DNA of 64,000 nt from positions 1,984,001 through 2,048,000 of the forward strand of contig OY969783.1 of the NCBI GenBank assembly GCA_963702995.1, written 5' to 3'. A program made the translations under genes and the position numbers. Below the pieces are notes generated by a model that saw nothing but the letters and a program-made list of their open reading frames with translations, was not told where the DNA came from and did not search any database. Origin of the DNA: MFD04580-c1 sp963702995 (GTDB lineage: Bacteria > Planctomycetota > Phycisphaerae > Tepidisphaerales > Tepidisphaeraceae). Of the stretch, positions 26,055-35,559 are shown in pieces; the stretch's first letter is position 1, and each line of letters starts with the position of its first letter.

Positions 26055-26267
26055 ATGCTGAAAGACCTCCCATACCACTCCGATGCGGAAATTCTTGGCG
26101 GGATACCGGTTTTCAAGGGGACGCGGGTCCCGGTGCGAAGCCTGTTCGACCATCTCAAGGCCGGTGACTCGATCGATGTCTTCCTCGACGGGTTCCCGAG
26201 CGTAAAGCGGGAACAGGTCATCGCTGTGTTGGCTGAGACTGAATCGCACGTCCTAAGCCACCGCTGA
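26055..26267 (+). CDS. DUF433 antitoxin (VapB45-like)
   Basis: Length is 70 aa. ILGGIPVFKGTRVPVRSLFD and LKAGDSIDVFLDGFPSV are the DUF433 signature (G-x-P-x-x-x-G-T-R-V-P-V, then S-I-x-x-F-L-x-x-F-P-x-V). DUF433 proteins are small winged-helix-like antitoxins that pair with DUF5615 PIN-like toxins. The next gene starts 1 nt after its stop, as expected for an autoregulated toxin-antitoxin pair. Confidence 0.9.
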   Translation: MLKDLPYHSDAEILGGIPVFKGTRVPVRSLFDHLKAGDSIDVFLDGFPSVKREQVIAVLAETESHVLSHR

Positions 26268-26268
26268 C

Positions 26269-26589
26269 GTGAAGATCTTACTCGACGAAAACCTCGACTG
26301 GCGGCTCGGGCGGTTTCTGCCCGGGCACGATGTCGCGTCCGTGTCTCGAATCGGATGGTCGGGGATCTCGAACGGTGCGCTACTCGCAAGAGCCGAGGCG
26401 GCCTTTGACGTTCTTATTACGATGGATGGGTCAATTGCCAGTCAGCAGAACCTGGGTTCATTCAACATCGCTCTGATAGCGTTGGAAGCGCCCTCCAACC
26501 GCTTGGTCGATACGAAGGCACTCATGCCAGAAGTGGTCGCCGCACTCCCTACGCTCAAGCCGGGTCAACTGCTAATCGTCCGCGCCTGA
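26269..26589 (+). CDS. DUF5615 PIN-like toxin (VapC45-like)
   Basis: Length is 106 aa from a GTG. MKILLDENLDWRLGRFLPGH, VLITMDGSIASQQNL and a C-terminal LKPGQLLIVRA match DUF5615 PIN-like proteins. The acidic residues (DEN, the TMD that replaces the usual TxD) would form the RNase metal site. Forms a toxin-antitoxin operon with the DUF433 gene. Convergent with pckG, 6 bp apart. Confidence 0.88.
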   Translation: MKILLDENLDWRLGRFLPGHDVASVSRIGWSGISNGALLARAEAAFDVLITMDGSIASQQNLGSFNIALIALEAPSNRLVDTKALMPEVVAALPTLKPGQLLIVRA

Positions 26590-26595
26590 TGCGGC

Positions 26596-28434
26596 TCACA
26601 ACCGGCTCACCAGCAACTCCCGCTGAAAAATCATCTCCTTCGGCAAGTCCCCCGCCACCTTCAGGAACAGCTCTTCCTGGCTTAATAGTTCCGCCTTCAT
26701 CGCTTCCTGGTCGATGTGCTGCAGGGCGGCGAACTGCTCGGGGGTGACGGTCGTGCCCTCCAGGTCGATGTCCTGGGGGCGGGGCATCCAGCCGATGATG
26801 CTCTCGAATGCGTAGCCGCGGCCGTGGCAGCGGTCGATGATCCACTTCAAGACCCGCATGTTCTCGCCGTAGCCGGGCCAGAGGAACTTCCCCTGGTCGT
26901 CCTTGCGGAACCAGTTGACATGGAAGATGCGCGGGCAGTCGGTCATCTTCTTGCGCATCCGGAACCAGTGGACCAGGTAGTCGCGGATGTTGTAGCCAAT
27001 GAACGGGAGCATCGCCATCGGGTCGCGGCGGACCACGCCCACCTGGCCGGTGGCGGCGGCCGTGGTTTCGCTGCCGACGGTCGCGCCAACGTACACGCCG
27101 TGGATCCAATTGAATGCCTGGTAGACCAGCGGAATGGTCTTGCTGCGGCGGCCGCCGAAGATGATGGCACTGACCTGCACGCCGTTGGGGTCGTTCCAAG
27201 CGGGGTCTAACGCGGGGTTGTTGTGGGCCGGCGCGGTGAAGCGGCTGTTGGGATGGGCGGCCTTGCGGCCGCTGTCGGGCGTCCAGGGCTGGCCGGCCCA
27301 ATCGATCGCGCTCTTGGGCGGCTCTTCGGTCTTGCCTTCCCACCAGACATCGCCGTCCGGCAACAGCGCGACGTTGGTGTAGATCGTGTCGCGGGCCATG
27401 GAGCGCATGGCGTTGGGGTTGGTCTTGTCGTTGGTGCCGGGGACGACGCCGAAATAACCGGCCTCGGGGTTGATGGCGCGGAGGCGTCCGCTGTCGCCGT
27501 CAACCCACATCCAGACGATATCGTCGCCGACGGTGGTGATCTTCCAGCCGGCGTCGCGATATTTTTGCGGCGGGATAAGCATCGCGAAGTTTGTCTTGCC
27601 GCAGGCGCTGGGGAAGGCGGCCGCCACGTAAGTTTTCTGCCCGTCGGGGCCCTGGGCGCCCATCAGGAGCATGTGCTCGGCCATCCACTCCTGCTGATTC
27701 CCTAGGAAGCTGGCGATGCGGAGCGCGAGGCATTTCTTGCCGAGCAGCGCGTTGCCGCCGTAGCCCGAGCCGAACGACCAGATCGTGTTGTCCACGGGGA
27801 AATGGCAGATATAGCGGCGGTCGGGGTTGACGTCGCCCAGGCTGTGCAGGCAGCGCGTGAACTCCGGCACGCCCAGCGGCCCGGGCCGCGCGGCGAGCTG
27901 TTCCCAAGCGACGTCGCCCATGCGGGTCATGATCCCCATGTTCACGACGACGTAGATGGAGTCGGTCAGTTGCACGCCCACCTTCGCCAGCGGCGAGCCG
28001 ATCGGCCCCATGAGGAAAGGGACGACATACATTGTCCGCCCCCGCATGCAGCCGTCGAAGAGCGCGCGGAGTTTGGCATAGCCCGCCCGCGTCTCCATCC
28101 AGTTGTTGGTCGGGCCGGCCATGTCCTTGCTGGGCGTGCAGATGAAGGTCAGGTGCTCGCTGCGGGCGACGTCGTTGGGGTTGGAGCGGTGCAGGTAGCA
28201 GCCGGGGAGCTTCTCCTGATTCAGTTCGATGAAGACGCCTTCCCGAACGCCCTGCGCCACAAGGGCGGCGCGCTCGGCGGCGCCGCCGTCGCACCAGACG
28301 ACGCGGTCCGGGCGGGTAATCTCGGCGCAGTCGTCCACCCAGCGCAGTACATGGGCATTGATCGCCGCGTGCGCCGAGGGCTCGCGGATGGGCCCAGGGG
28401 CTCGGGAGGGGTGGCTATCAACGATCTGAGTCAT
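26596..28434 (-). CDS. pckG: Phosphoenolpyruvate carboxykinase (GTP)
   Basis: Length is 612 aa from the ATG at 28432-28434 (GGAG 9 nt upstream); a longer open frame exists but its extra 218 residues look non-coding. Motifs: CTPSKDMAGPTNNWM (substrate), AAFPSACGKTNFAMLIPP (P-loop/kinase-1a with the reactive Cys), VGDDIVWMWVD (metal-binding) and NPEAGYFGVVPGTNDKTNPN. The GTP-type enzyme converts oxaloacetate to PEP for gluconeogenesis. Monocistronic. Confidence 0.97.
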   Translation of the reverse strand: MTQIVDSHPSRAPGPIREPSAHAAINAHVLRWVDDCAEITRPDRVVWCDGGAAERAALVAQGVREGVFIELNQEKLPGCYLHRSNPNDVARSEHLTFICTPSKDMAGPTNNWMETRAGYAKLRALFDGCMRGRTMYVVPFLMGPIGSPLAKVGVQLTDSIYVVVNMGIMTRMGDVAWEQLAARPGPLGVPEFTRCLHSLGDVNPDRRYICHFPVDNTIWSFGSGYGGNALLGKKCLALRIASFLGNQQEWMAEHMLLMGAQGPDGQKTYVAAAFPSACGKTNFAMLIPPQKYRDAGWKITTVGDDIVWMWVDGDSGRLRAINPEAGYFGVVPGTNDKTNPNAMRSMARDTIYTNVALLPDGDVWWEGKTEEPPKSAIDWAGQPWTPDSGRKAAHPNSRFTAPAHNNPALDPAWNDPNGVQVSAIIFGGRRSKTIPLVYQAFNWIHGVYVGATVGSETTAAATGQVGVVRRDPMAMLPFIGYNIRDYLVHWFRMRKKMTDCPRIFHVNWFRKDDQGKFLWPGYGENMRVLKWIIDRCHGRGYAFESIIGWMPRPQDIDLEGTTVTPEQFAALQHIDQEAMKAELLSQEELFLKVAGDLPKEMIFQRELLVSRL

Positions 28435-28678
28435 GGCAAGGCTCCTCGCGGCGGCGTGATGCGCTCTGGCGGGCTTCTCCCCCGCCATTCGACGCGCCGA
28501 GGGCAGGACAATACCATCCCGCTCGCCCGTGTGGAGCAGCCCGATCGACCTTTGCGGCAATTCCTGTGGCGGCATCCCGGTGCCGCCGACGCGGGCTCGC
28601 GTGGTTGGAGCGACCGGGCTACCTTTGGGACGGATGAGCGGGAGTTGACCTGTGGCCCAGTTCCGTACAATCGCCTTA

Positions 28679-30217
28679 ATGCATGAGATCGTTCGATCGA
28701 CCCTCGCGGCCTCGATCTCCTTGACCGTCGCCGCCCGGACGGCGGCCGGCCGTCTTGCGCCCGCCCTCGTTCTTGCGGGCGCGGCGGCGGCCGCGGGGTG
28801 CGGGGGCTTCTCGAACGTCAACGTCCCCTTGAACGCCACGAACCTGCTGCTCGAGAACCGCGTCGTGAACGCGACGCGCGCGGCGACGTTCACCGATGTC
28901 GAATCGGTCGCCGCGCCCCGGGCTCCCGGCGCGACGACCCGCCCTGAGATCAGCGCTCGCAATCGAACGTCCGGTGGCGCCGACGCCGGCGCGGCGGCCG
29001 GCCCGCCGCGCGACGCCGACGGGTGCTTCGTCGGCCTCTGCCTAAGTGGCGGCGGGTCGCGCTCGGCGAACTTCGGCACGGCATGCATGTTCGAGTTGGA
29101 ACGCCTCGGCCTGCTCCAGAAGGTGGACTATCTCTCCTCCGTCAGCGGCGGGTCGGTGGCGGCCGCGTACTACTGCGTCGGAAGCGATGCCGACTGGACC
29201 CCCGAAGCCGCGCAGAAGCGTCTGACGCATCGCTTCGCCTCCGACGCGCTCTCCCAGTTCTTCGACCCTTTGGCGCTGCTGAAGGCGACGTTCACCGACT
29301 ACGACCGGAGCGACCTGCTCGCCGAGACGTTCGAGACCGACATCTTCTCGCGGCGCGGCCGGGCCTTAACCTTCGCCGACCTTCGGCCCGATCGCCCGCG
29401 CCTCCTGATGAACGCGACCGACCTGCAGACCGGGCGGCGGTTCGTCTTCTGCAACGAGACGTTCGACCAGATCAACTCCGACCTGTCGAAATACCCGATC
29501 GCCTACGGCGTGACCGCCAGCAGCGCCGTCCCGGTCGTGCTGCACCCGGTCACCCTTCGCGATTACTCGACCGTTTTCGCCCAGTACCGTCACCTGGTGG
29601 ATGGCGGCGTCTACGACAACCTCGCGGTGACGACGCTTGTCGAAACCTTCTCCGCCCATGTTGACGCGGCCATCTCCGGCGGCCGCCCCGACCCCTACCC
29701 CAAAGGGGCAGTCTTTATCCTGATCGACGCCGAAACCGACTACCGCGCCAATCTCTCGTCCAAGAGCGATGTAGGCGTGGTGGGGAGCGCGCGGGCGGCG
29801 GCCCAGCTTTCGACCCACTCGCTCCTCAGCCGCGTGAACGCCGCGACCATGGCCGACCTGGTCGTGAAACGGGCGGCGGAGAACGCCCCGGCGAAAGACC
29901 TCCGCGCGGCGATTTCCGCGCTCACTCGGGACGGGTACGTCTCCTTGGTCGATCGAACCGGGCACACGATCCGCGTCCTATATATCTCGCTGGAACAGGT
30001 CTCCCGGCTGGCCAATGCGCCGTCGGCCGGATTCTTTGACAGCTTGAATGGCATTGCGACCGATTACAACATCAAAGACAGCGACGCTTATCTGCTTTAT
30101 CAGGCGGCCGGGATGTTGATCCACGACAAGTTCGGGCCGGTTGTCCGGCGGCTGGTGAGAGAGATTGACGCCTCCGCGGGTGAGGCGGCCGCCGCCCCGG
30201 CGACGACGGCACCCTGA
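28679..30217 (+). CDS. Patatin-like phospholipase, predicted lipoprotein
   Basis: Length is 512 aa from the ATG at 28679. The N-terminal hydrophobic stretch ends in an AAAAGC lipobox. The patatin domain shows LCLSGGGSRSANFG (oxyanion loop), YLSSVSGGSVAAAYY (nucleophile Ser in the S-x-S-G-G elbow) and LVDGGVYDNLAVTTL (catalytic Asp of the DGG motif). The predicted role is lipid acyl hydrolysis at the outer membrane or periplasm. Divergent from pckG. Confidence 0.9.
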   Translation: MHEIVRSTLAASISLTVAARTAAGRLAPALVLAGAAAAAGCGGFSNVNVPLNATNLLLENRVVNATRAATFTDVESVAAPRAPGATTRPEISARNRTSGGADAGAAAGPPRDADGCFVGLCLSGGGSRSANFGTACMFELERLGLLQKVDYLSSVSGGSVAAAYYCVGSDADWTPEAAQKRLTHRFASDALSQFFDPLALLKATFTDYDRSDLLAETFETDIFSRRGRALTFADLRPDRPRLLMNATDLQTGRRFVFCNETFDQINSDLSKYPIAYGVTASSAVPVVLHPVTLRDYSTVFAQYRHLVDGGVYDNLAVTTLVETFSAHVDAAISGGRPDPYPKGAVFILIDAETDYRANLSSKSDVGVVGSARAAAQLSTHSLLSRVNAATMADLVVKRAAENAPAKDLRAAISALTRDGYVSLVDRTGHTIRVLYISLEQVSRLANAPSAGFFDSLNGIATDYNIKDSDAYLLYQAAGMLIHDKFGPVVRRLVREIDASAGEAAAAPATTAP

Positions 30218-30224
30218 AGTGGAT

Positions 30225-30390
30225 CACTCCAGGGCGCCAGGCCGAACTCCGAAAGCCGAAGGTCGAAACCTCGGAAGCAGGGCGAACGGAAGTAGGGCAC
30301 AGACGCAGTGCCAATGACCGCAACGGGTTGTGCTTTCGCTCTGTCTGAGGTTCGTTTGAGTTCGGGTGATGGGGTTTCCCGGTCCAGCGG
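30225..30390. repeat. Possible strongly decayed copy of the palindromic element
   Basis: Contains CCGAACTCCGAAAGCCGAAG and TCGAAACCTCGGAAGC on one side and GAGGTTCGTTTGAGTTCGGG on the other, echoing the CCGAAGCACGAAATCCGAAG symmetry of the full copies. The terminal repeats are not readable. The rest of the gap to 30626 shows nothing. Confidence 0.3.
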
Positions 30391-30626
30391 AGCCGTTCGC
30401 ATCTCGTCAGCGTGTTGCGGCGGAAATGCCGAAGCCGATGTTTGCGGGCCGGCGCGTAGCGGTTAAGATCGGCCCTCAACGAGGCTTCCGTGTTGCGGCG
30501 AGCGTTTGGCAGAGGTGGATCGGACCGTCCGAGTCGCGACGTCGGCAGGCATCGTGCAGGTTGACAGTCATTTCGCCCACTACGGCGCATCAGGCAGCAG
30601 TCCTAGCAACTTCTTAGGAGAGATCA

Positions 30627-31732
30627 ATGCTATCCCTTCGCTCGGCGAGCGCACCGTCCCTGTTCCGGCCCCGGACCTCGCCGGCCGCGAGAACGTCGCG
30701 GTTCATCTCTTCCGCCCTGGCACTCATCCCGGCGGGGCTGCTGTTCGTTGTCGTGGGCGGTTGCACGAGCGGCAACAACAAGAACGCCGCGACGAACATG
30801 CAGCCGATGCAGATGTCGCCCGAGCAGATGGCTGAGAACGCGAAGCGGTCGCTGATCGCCGCCAACCCCAAGGCGCGCGTGGGCGAGGTGCTAGCGGTCA
30901 TGCCTTCGAACCAGCTCGTCGCGGTCGGCGACATGCCGATGGCCGACCTGAAGAAGGGCGACCCGATCACGTTTATCGTCGGCGAGAAACAGTACGTGAC
31001 GGGCACGATCGTCAACATCGTGAACGACAACCTTCACGTGAAGTACGAGCAGTTCGACGGTGCGGCCCGCGCCCGAAGGTGGGCGACCTGGCGATCAACC
31101 TGAACGGCAGCACGCTGGTCATCCCCCCGCCGGGGACGGTGACGCCGCCGCCGATGGTCACGCCGGAGACGTCCGTCGGGACCGGCGCCACGCCGATGCC
31201 CGCGCCGACGCCGATGCCTATGCCCGCGCCGACGCCGGGGCCAATGCCCGCGCCGACTCCCGCGCCAGCCCCGACTCCGGATGCCACGGCGCCTCCGGCC
31301 CCCGCACCGACGCCGGCCCCCGCACCGGAACCGGCCCCCGCGCCCGCCCCGGCCCCAACTCCCGCGCCCGCTCCTGAGACGACGACGCCACCGCCGGCCC
31401 CTGCCCCCACGCCGGCTCCGGCCTCCGATGGATCGACACCGCCGGCCCCGGCGCCCGCACCGACGCCCTCGCCTGAACCGGCCCCGACGCCAGCGCCGGC
31501 CCCCACCCCCGCGCCCGGGACGGATGCGACGCCCGCCCCGGCCCCCGCTCCGGCCCCGGCGGCCGACGGAGCCGCACCGGCCCCCGCGCCGGCTCCGACG
31601 CCCGACGCCGGCGCAGCGCCCGCTCCGACCCCCGCCCCCGCCCCGACGCCCGAGGCTGGCGCAGCGCCCGCCCCGGCCCCTACCCCTAAGCCGGCGCCCG
31701 CTCCTGTCCCGGCACCCGATGCAAGCAAATAA
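30627..31732 (+). CDS. Lipoprotein with Pro/Ala-rich tail, apparent frameshift
   Basis: Frame 1 starts MLSLRSASAPSLFRPRTSPA with a signal ending FVVVGGC (lipobox). It continues KARVGEVLAVMPSNQLVAVG, KKGDPITFIVGEKQYVTGTI, VNIVNDNLHVKYEQFDGAAR, a small beta-rich domain. At about 31072 the frame changes: adding one C in the GCCCG run joins APKVGDLAINLNGSTLVIPP in the second frame. The last ~190 residues are a low-complexity Pro/Ala/Thr tail (APAPTPAPAP repeats), as in cell-wall-spanning linkers. Function unknown. Confidence 0.7.
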
Positions 31733-31808
31733 GGCGAGACAGGATGTCCCGCTGGGGCGCGTGCGGCCGCTCGCGTCGCCTGGATCGATCGTCTTCACCG
31801 TCGCCCAC

Positions 31809-31850
31809 CCGCCCCGCCTGGCCGATCCTCGGTCTGGCGGGGCGGTTTTT
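31809..31850 (+). terminator. Rho-independent terminator
   Basis: Stem CCGCCCCGCC / GGCGGGGCGG (31809-31818 and 31836-31845) with a 17-nt loop, followed directly by TTTTT. It ends the lipoprotein transcript 12 bp before the maf start. Confidence 0.85.
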
Positions 31851-31861
31851 CGTGAGGCCCG

Positions 31862-32479
31862 ATGCCCGACCCCCAACCGGCCGCCCCGCCGCGGTTGATT
31901 CTTGCCAGCGCTTCCCCGCGGCGTCAGCTATTGCTGCGGCAGGCGGGCTATGCCTTTACAGTTGCGCCGTCGGATGTTGACGAATCGGACGTGCCGGCGG
32001 GCCTGTCGCCGGGTGGTCTGGCGGAGCACCTGGCCCTGCGCAAGGCGCACGCGGTGGCGGCCGCCTACCCGGATGATGTCGTCCTGGGGGCCGATACCAT
32101 CGTCGCCCTTGGCGACGACGTGTTCGGAAAGCCGTGCGACGCCGAGGACGCGAGACGAATGCTCACTCGCCTGTCGGGCACGACCCAGGCCGTCATCACC
32201 GGCGTTGCCATCGTGCGGAGCGTGGCGGGCAAGGCGTGGTCGCGACAGGTGCGATCGGCCGTCGAAATGCGGCGGCTGACGCCCGAGGAAATCGCCGACT
32301 ACGTGAAGGGCGGCCGATGGGAAGGCAAGGCTGGCGGCTACGGCATCCAGGACGACGACCCGTTCGTCACGCGGATGACCGGGAGCCTGACGAACATCGT
32401 CGGGCTCCCGATGGAGGCCGTCACGGAGATGCTTTCCCAGGCCGGCGTCGAGCCCGGTGAGAAGCGCGCGCCCAACTGA
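31862..32479 (+). CDS. maf: Maf family nucleotide pyrophosphatase
   Basis: Length is 205 aa. LILASASPRRQLLLRQAGY (the S-x-S-P-R-R loop), VVLGADTIVALGDDVFGKPC and EGKAGGYGIQDDDPFVTRMT are Maf signatures; the DTIV and GKPxxxxDA pattern fits the YhdE-like dTTP/UTP subclass. It would hydrolyse non-canonical or excess nucleoside triphosphates. Possibly co-transcribed with the small membrane protein 95 bp downstream. Confidence 0.93.
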   Translation: MPDPQPAAPPRLILASASPRRQLLLRQAGYAFTVAPSDVDESDVPAGLSPGGLAEHLALRKAHAVAAAYPDDVVLGADTIVALGDDVFGKPCDAEDARRMLTRLSGTTQAVITGVAIVRSVAGKAWSRQVRSAVEMRRLTPEEIADYVKGGRWEGKAGGYGIQDDDPFVTRMTGSLTNIVGLPMEAVTEMLSQAGVEPGEKRAPN

Positions 32480-32574
32480 TCGGCGCCCCCTTTGTCGCCG
32501 GAACACCGCGGGCCATGCGTCCGGCATTCTTCGGCGTTGCGTCTCCCGGGGCGCTGTCTTAGGCTGCAAGCCAG

Positions 32575-32952
32575 ATGGCGTTCCTGCCCGGCATCCTCGC
32601 CCTGCTGACCGGGATCGCCGGCTGGTTCTACATGTTCTACTCGCGTGCGGCCCACCGCTTGTCAGGGCTCGAACGGCAGCGGCTCAACGACCACCGGATT
32701 CGCCTGCGCCGCCTGGGGGGCGGAGTGATGTTCCTCCTGGCGATTACGCTGTACGTCGGCTTCTACGCGGTTCGGCCGGAGTCCGGGCCCCGGTTGTTCG
32801 TCGCCATCTGGCTGGGCGTGTTCGTGCTTTTAGGGCTGATCGTCCTGCTCGCGCTGGTTGACGTTTACCTGACGTTCCGCCTGCGTCGCGCCTTGGCCGC
32901 GCGGCTGCGATCCGGCGAGGTTCGTGCCGCAATACGCCGCGTTGACCCATGA
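32575..32952 (+). CDS. Small membrane protein, three predicted TM segments
   Basis: Length is 125 aa. Hydrophobic segments are at 5-23 (PGILALLTGIAGWFYMFYS), 49-66 (GGVMFLLAITLYVGFYAV) and 76-100 (VAIWLGVFVLLGLIVLLALV), and the C-terminus is basic. No family recognised. Confidence 0.7.
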   Translation: MAFLPGILALLTGIAGWFYMFYSRAAHRLSGLERQRLNDHRIRLRRLGGGVMFLLAITLYVGFYAVRPESGPRLFVAIWLGVFVLLGLIVLLALVDVYLTFRLRRALAARLRSGEVRAAIRRVDP

Positions 32953-33022
32953 CCTGAAGGGCCCAAGCCGGCACGGGCTCGCACTTGGGCTTTCTGTCGG
33001 CCGCCTTCAGAATCGATCACCC

Positions 33023-34015
33023 ATGAACCCGTTTTCTCGCTTTCAAGACTCTCGTCGCAGTTGCAACGGGCAGCCCAGTAGCAACCGGCGCCCCCGTTGC
33101 AACCGTCGTTCGGATCGTACGCTTGCGGGATTGGTGGGCACCGATCAAATACTCCGGCGGCTGGGTTGGCGAGTGATCGTCCCGCTTTTGGTGTTGGTCG
33201 CGGGCGTTGGCTGCGGCAGCGAGAAGCCGCGCACGAGTATGGGACGGTCGATGTGAAGCTCGGGAGCAAGACGTTCCGGCTCGAGGTGGCCGCGACTCCG
33301 CACGCTCGCGAGAACGGCCTGATGAATCGTGAGTCGCTCCCGTCCGATCGCGGGATGATCTTCGTGTACGAAGAAGACGAACCGCGCAGCCAGTCGCTCC
33401 GCGGCACGCTCATCCCGATCGATATTGTCTACCTGAATGCCGCGGCGAAGGTTATCTCGATCAAGCAGTGGGCGCCGCGGCAAGCCGATACGTCCGCCCC
33501 GAGCGATGCGCCGGCGAAGTATGTGATCGAGCTGAACTCGAGGCGCGGCGTCGTCGGCGGGGCTGAAGGTCGGCGACGCGGTCGAAATCCCCGCGGCCGC
33601 CGCCGAGCCGGCCGAGGCGGGCGAGCCCGGCACCCTCTCCGTCAAGATTGGCGAACGTGCTTTCCACCTCGAGCTTGCCGCAACGTTCGACGCCCGCGCC
33701 TACGGGCTCATGAACCGCCCATCCATGCCGGCGGATCACGGGATGCTGTTCGTCTTTGAAAAAGTCGAGCCGCGCAGCTTCTGGATGAAGAACACGCTGA
33801 TCCCGCTCGACCTGATCTACCTTGACGCGGCCGGCAAGGTCATCTCGATCAAGCAGGGCAAGCCGCTGCAGGAGGAACCGACGATCCCCAGCGATGGCCC
33901 GACGAAATACGTGATCGAGTTGAACGCCGGGGCCGCGGCCACGGCTGGGTTGAAAGTCGGCGACAGGGTGAAGGTGCCGCCCGCGGCCGCCGAGCCGGCC
34001 GAGCCGGACCGGTAG
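33023..34015 (+). CDS. Lipoprotein with two tandem DUF192 domains, two apparent frameshifts
   Basis: The signal/lipobox VIVPLLVLVAGVGC is followed by DUF192 domain 1 (KLGSKTFRLEVAATPHAREN, GLMNRESLPSDRGMIFVYEE, PIDIVYLNAAAKVISIKQ) and domain 2 (FHLELAATFDARAYGLMNRP, MPADHGMLFVFEKVEPRSFW, MKNTLIPLDLIYLDAAGKVI). The pieces lie in three frames, with breaks near 33236 and 33540; each needs one base to be restored. DUF192 proteins are small extracytoplasmic proteins of unknown role; tandem duplication is unusual. Domain 1 lacks the F-W-M-K of the canonical motif (SQSLRGTLI instead). The start is either the ATG at 33023 or the GTG at 33134. Confidence 0.8.
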
Positions 34016-34188
34016 CCCGATCGAAAATCAGCCCCAGTCCGCCCATTTTTGCAAGGGTTGGCATAGACCCGCCCCATCCCCCAGCTAGAATGACGCCGCC
34101 GGAGAGAAGCTCGAGGAGGTCGGGGCAGGCGCGGGGCAGGACGTTCCACGGTCCGACGGGGATTTCGGGCCGGCGCAGGGACTCGATC

Positions 34189-35433
34189 ATGGCATCCGTC
34201 TGCTTTTACTTCCAAGTCCATCAGCCCTACCGCCTGCGACGTTACAGCGTCTTTGACACGGATCGCCATTACTTCGACGACGCGAAGAATGTCGAGCTGC
34301 TTCGTCGAATCGCGACGCGCTGCTACCTCCCCGCCAACCGGATGTTCCTGGAAACCATCCGCCTGCACGAAGGGCGATTCCGACTGGCCTATTCGCTCAC
34401 GGGACTGGTGTTGGAGCAGTTCAAGCGATTCGCGCCCGAAGTGATCGATAGCTTTCAGGAGCTGAACCAAACCGGCTGCGTCGAGTTCCTCGACGAGACG
34501 TACCATCACTCCCTCAGCTTCCTCTATTCCCGGGAAGAGTTTCGCGCCCAGGTCGAGGCGCATCGGAACCTGATCTTCGAATTGTTCAACCAGCGCCCCC
34601 GGGTGTTCCGCAACACCGAGCTGATTTACAACAACGACCTGGCTCATTTCGTGAGCCACATGGGGTACGACGCGATCCTCACCGAAGGGGCCGATCATAT
34701 CCTGGGGTTCCGAAGCCCGAATTTCATCTACCGTCCGCCCCACGCTCCGCGGCTTAAGCTACTGCTGAAGAACTTTCGCCTCAGCGACGACATCGCCTTC
34801 CGCTTCGCCAGCAAGACCTGGGAGCAGTGGCCGCTCACCGCTGGCAAGTTTGCCCAGTGGGTGAATCAGATCAACGGGAACGGGTATGTCTGCAACCTCT
34901 TCATGGACTACGAAACGTTCGGCGAGCACCAGCCGGCCGAAACAGGCATCTTCGAGTTCCTGCGTCATCTGCCCGCCGAGGTCATGAAAGCGTCGAGGGA
35001 CAACAACTTCCTCACGCCCAGCCAGGTAATCGACCGGTACGAGGCCGTCGGCGAGATCGACGTCCCCCACATGATCTCCTGGGCGGATACCGAGCGCGAC
35101 CTCTCCGGATGGCTCGGCAACGCCATGCAGTCCAACGCCCTGCACGAGCTGTACAAGCTGGAAGGCGCGTTGAAGGAAAAGGGGGACCCGGACCTGCTGG
35201 CTGACTGGCGCAAGCTGACCAGCAGCGATCACTTCTACTACATGTCTACCAAGCATTGGGCCGACGGGGACGAGCAACTCTCCTTCAGCCCTTACGAGAG
35301 CCCCTACGACAGCTATATCAACTACATGAACGTGCTGGATAACATCCAGGCGCGGATCAAGGAATCGGCCGCCCCGACTTCGGCGCTTCCCCCCGGGCCG
35401 CCGGCCCAGGCCGTGCCCGAGCTGTTAAGGTGA
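34189..35433 (+). CDS. Glycoside hydrolase family 57 (alpha-amylase type)
   Basis: Length is 414 aa from the ATG at 34189 (AGGGA 7 nt upstream). It begins MASVCFYFQVHQPYRLRRYS, the GH57 N-terminal beta strand with its conserved HQP. It also has EFLDETYHHSLSFL, FRNTELIYNNDLAHFV (GH57 motif with the catalytic Glu) and NLFMDYETFGEHQP (acid/base Asp region). The family hydrolyses alpha-1,4-glucans inside the cell. With the debranching enzyme at 60 kb it suggests active glycogen turnover. Confidence 0.92.
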   Translation: MASVCFYFQVHQPYRLRRYSVFDTDRHYFDDAKNVELLRRIATRCYLPANRMFLETIRLHEGRFRLAYSLTGLVLEQFKRFAPEVIDSFQELNQTGCVEFLDETYHHSLSFLYSREEFRAQVEAHRNLIFELFNQRPRVFRNTELIYNNDLAHFVSHMGYDAILTEGADHILGFRSPNFIYRPPHAPRLKLLLKNFRLSDDIAFRFASKTWEQWPLTAGKFAQWVNQINGNGYVCNLFMDYETFGEHQPAETGIFEFLRHLPAEVMKASRDNNFLTPSQVIDRYEAVGEIDVPHMISWADTERDLSGWLGNAMQSNALHELYKLEGALKEKGDPDLLADWRKLTSSDHFYYMSTKHWADGDEQLSFSPYESPYDSYINYMNVLDNIQARIKESAAPTSALPPGPPAQAVPELLR

Positions 35434-35559
35434 CCGAGTCGGGCACGCACGGCGTGCCGGCGCGGCGCACGGGCTTTCATTGGGGTTGCACCCGCGCCGC
35501 CCAATCGCGTTCCCCAAGGCGCGGCGGGGTGCGCGGCCGACGAATGCGCTCGCGGCCCA

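Noticed and set aside
28435..29088. Long N-terminal extension of pckG
   Set aside because: It is antisense to the patatin gene, lacks similarity, and the ATG at 28434 has a ribosome site and normal family length.
31012..31876. Gly/Arg- and Gly/Ala-rich open frames opposite the Pro/Ala-rich tail
   Set aside because: They are antisense shadows of the APAPTP repeat; the plus strand has the lipobox and domain.
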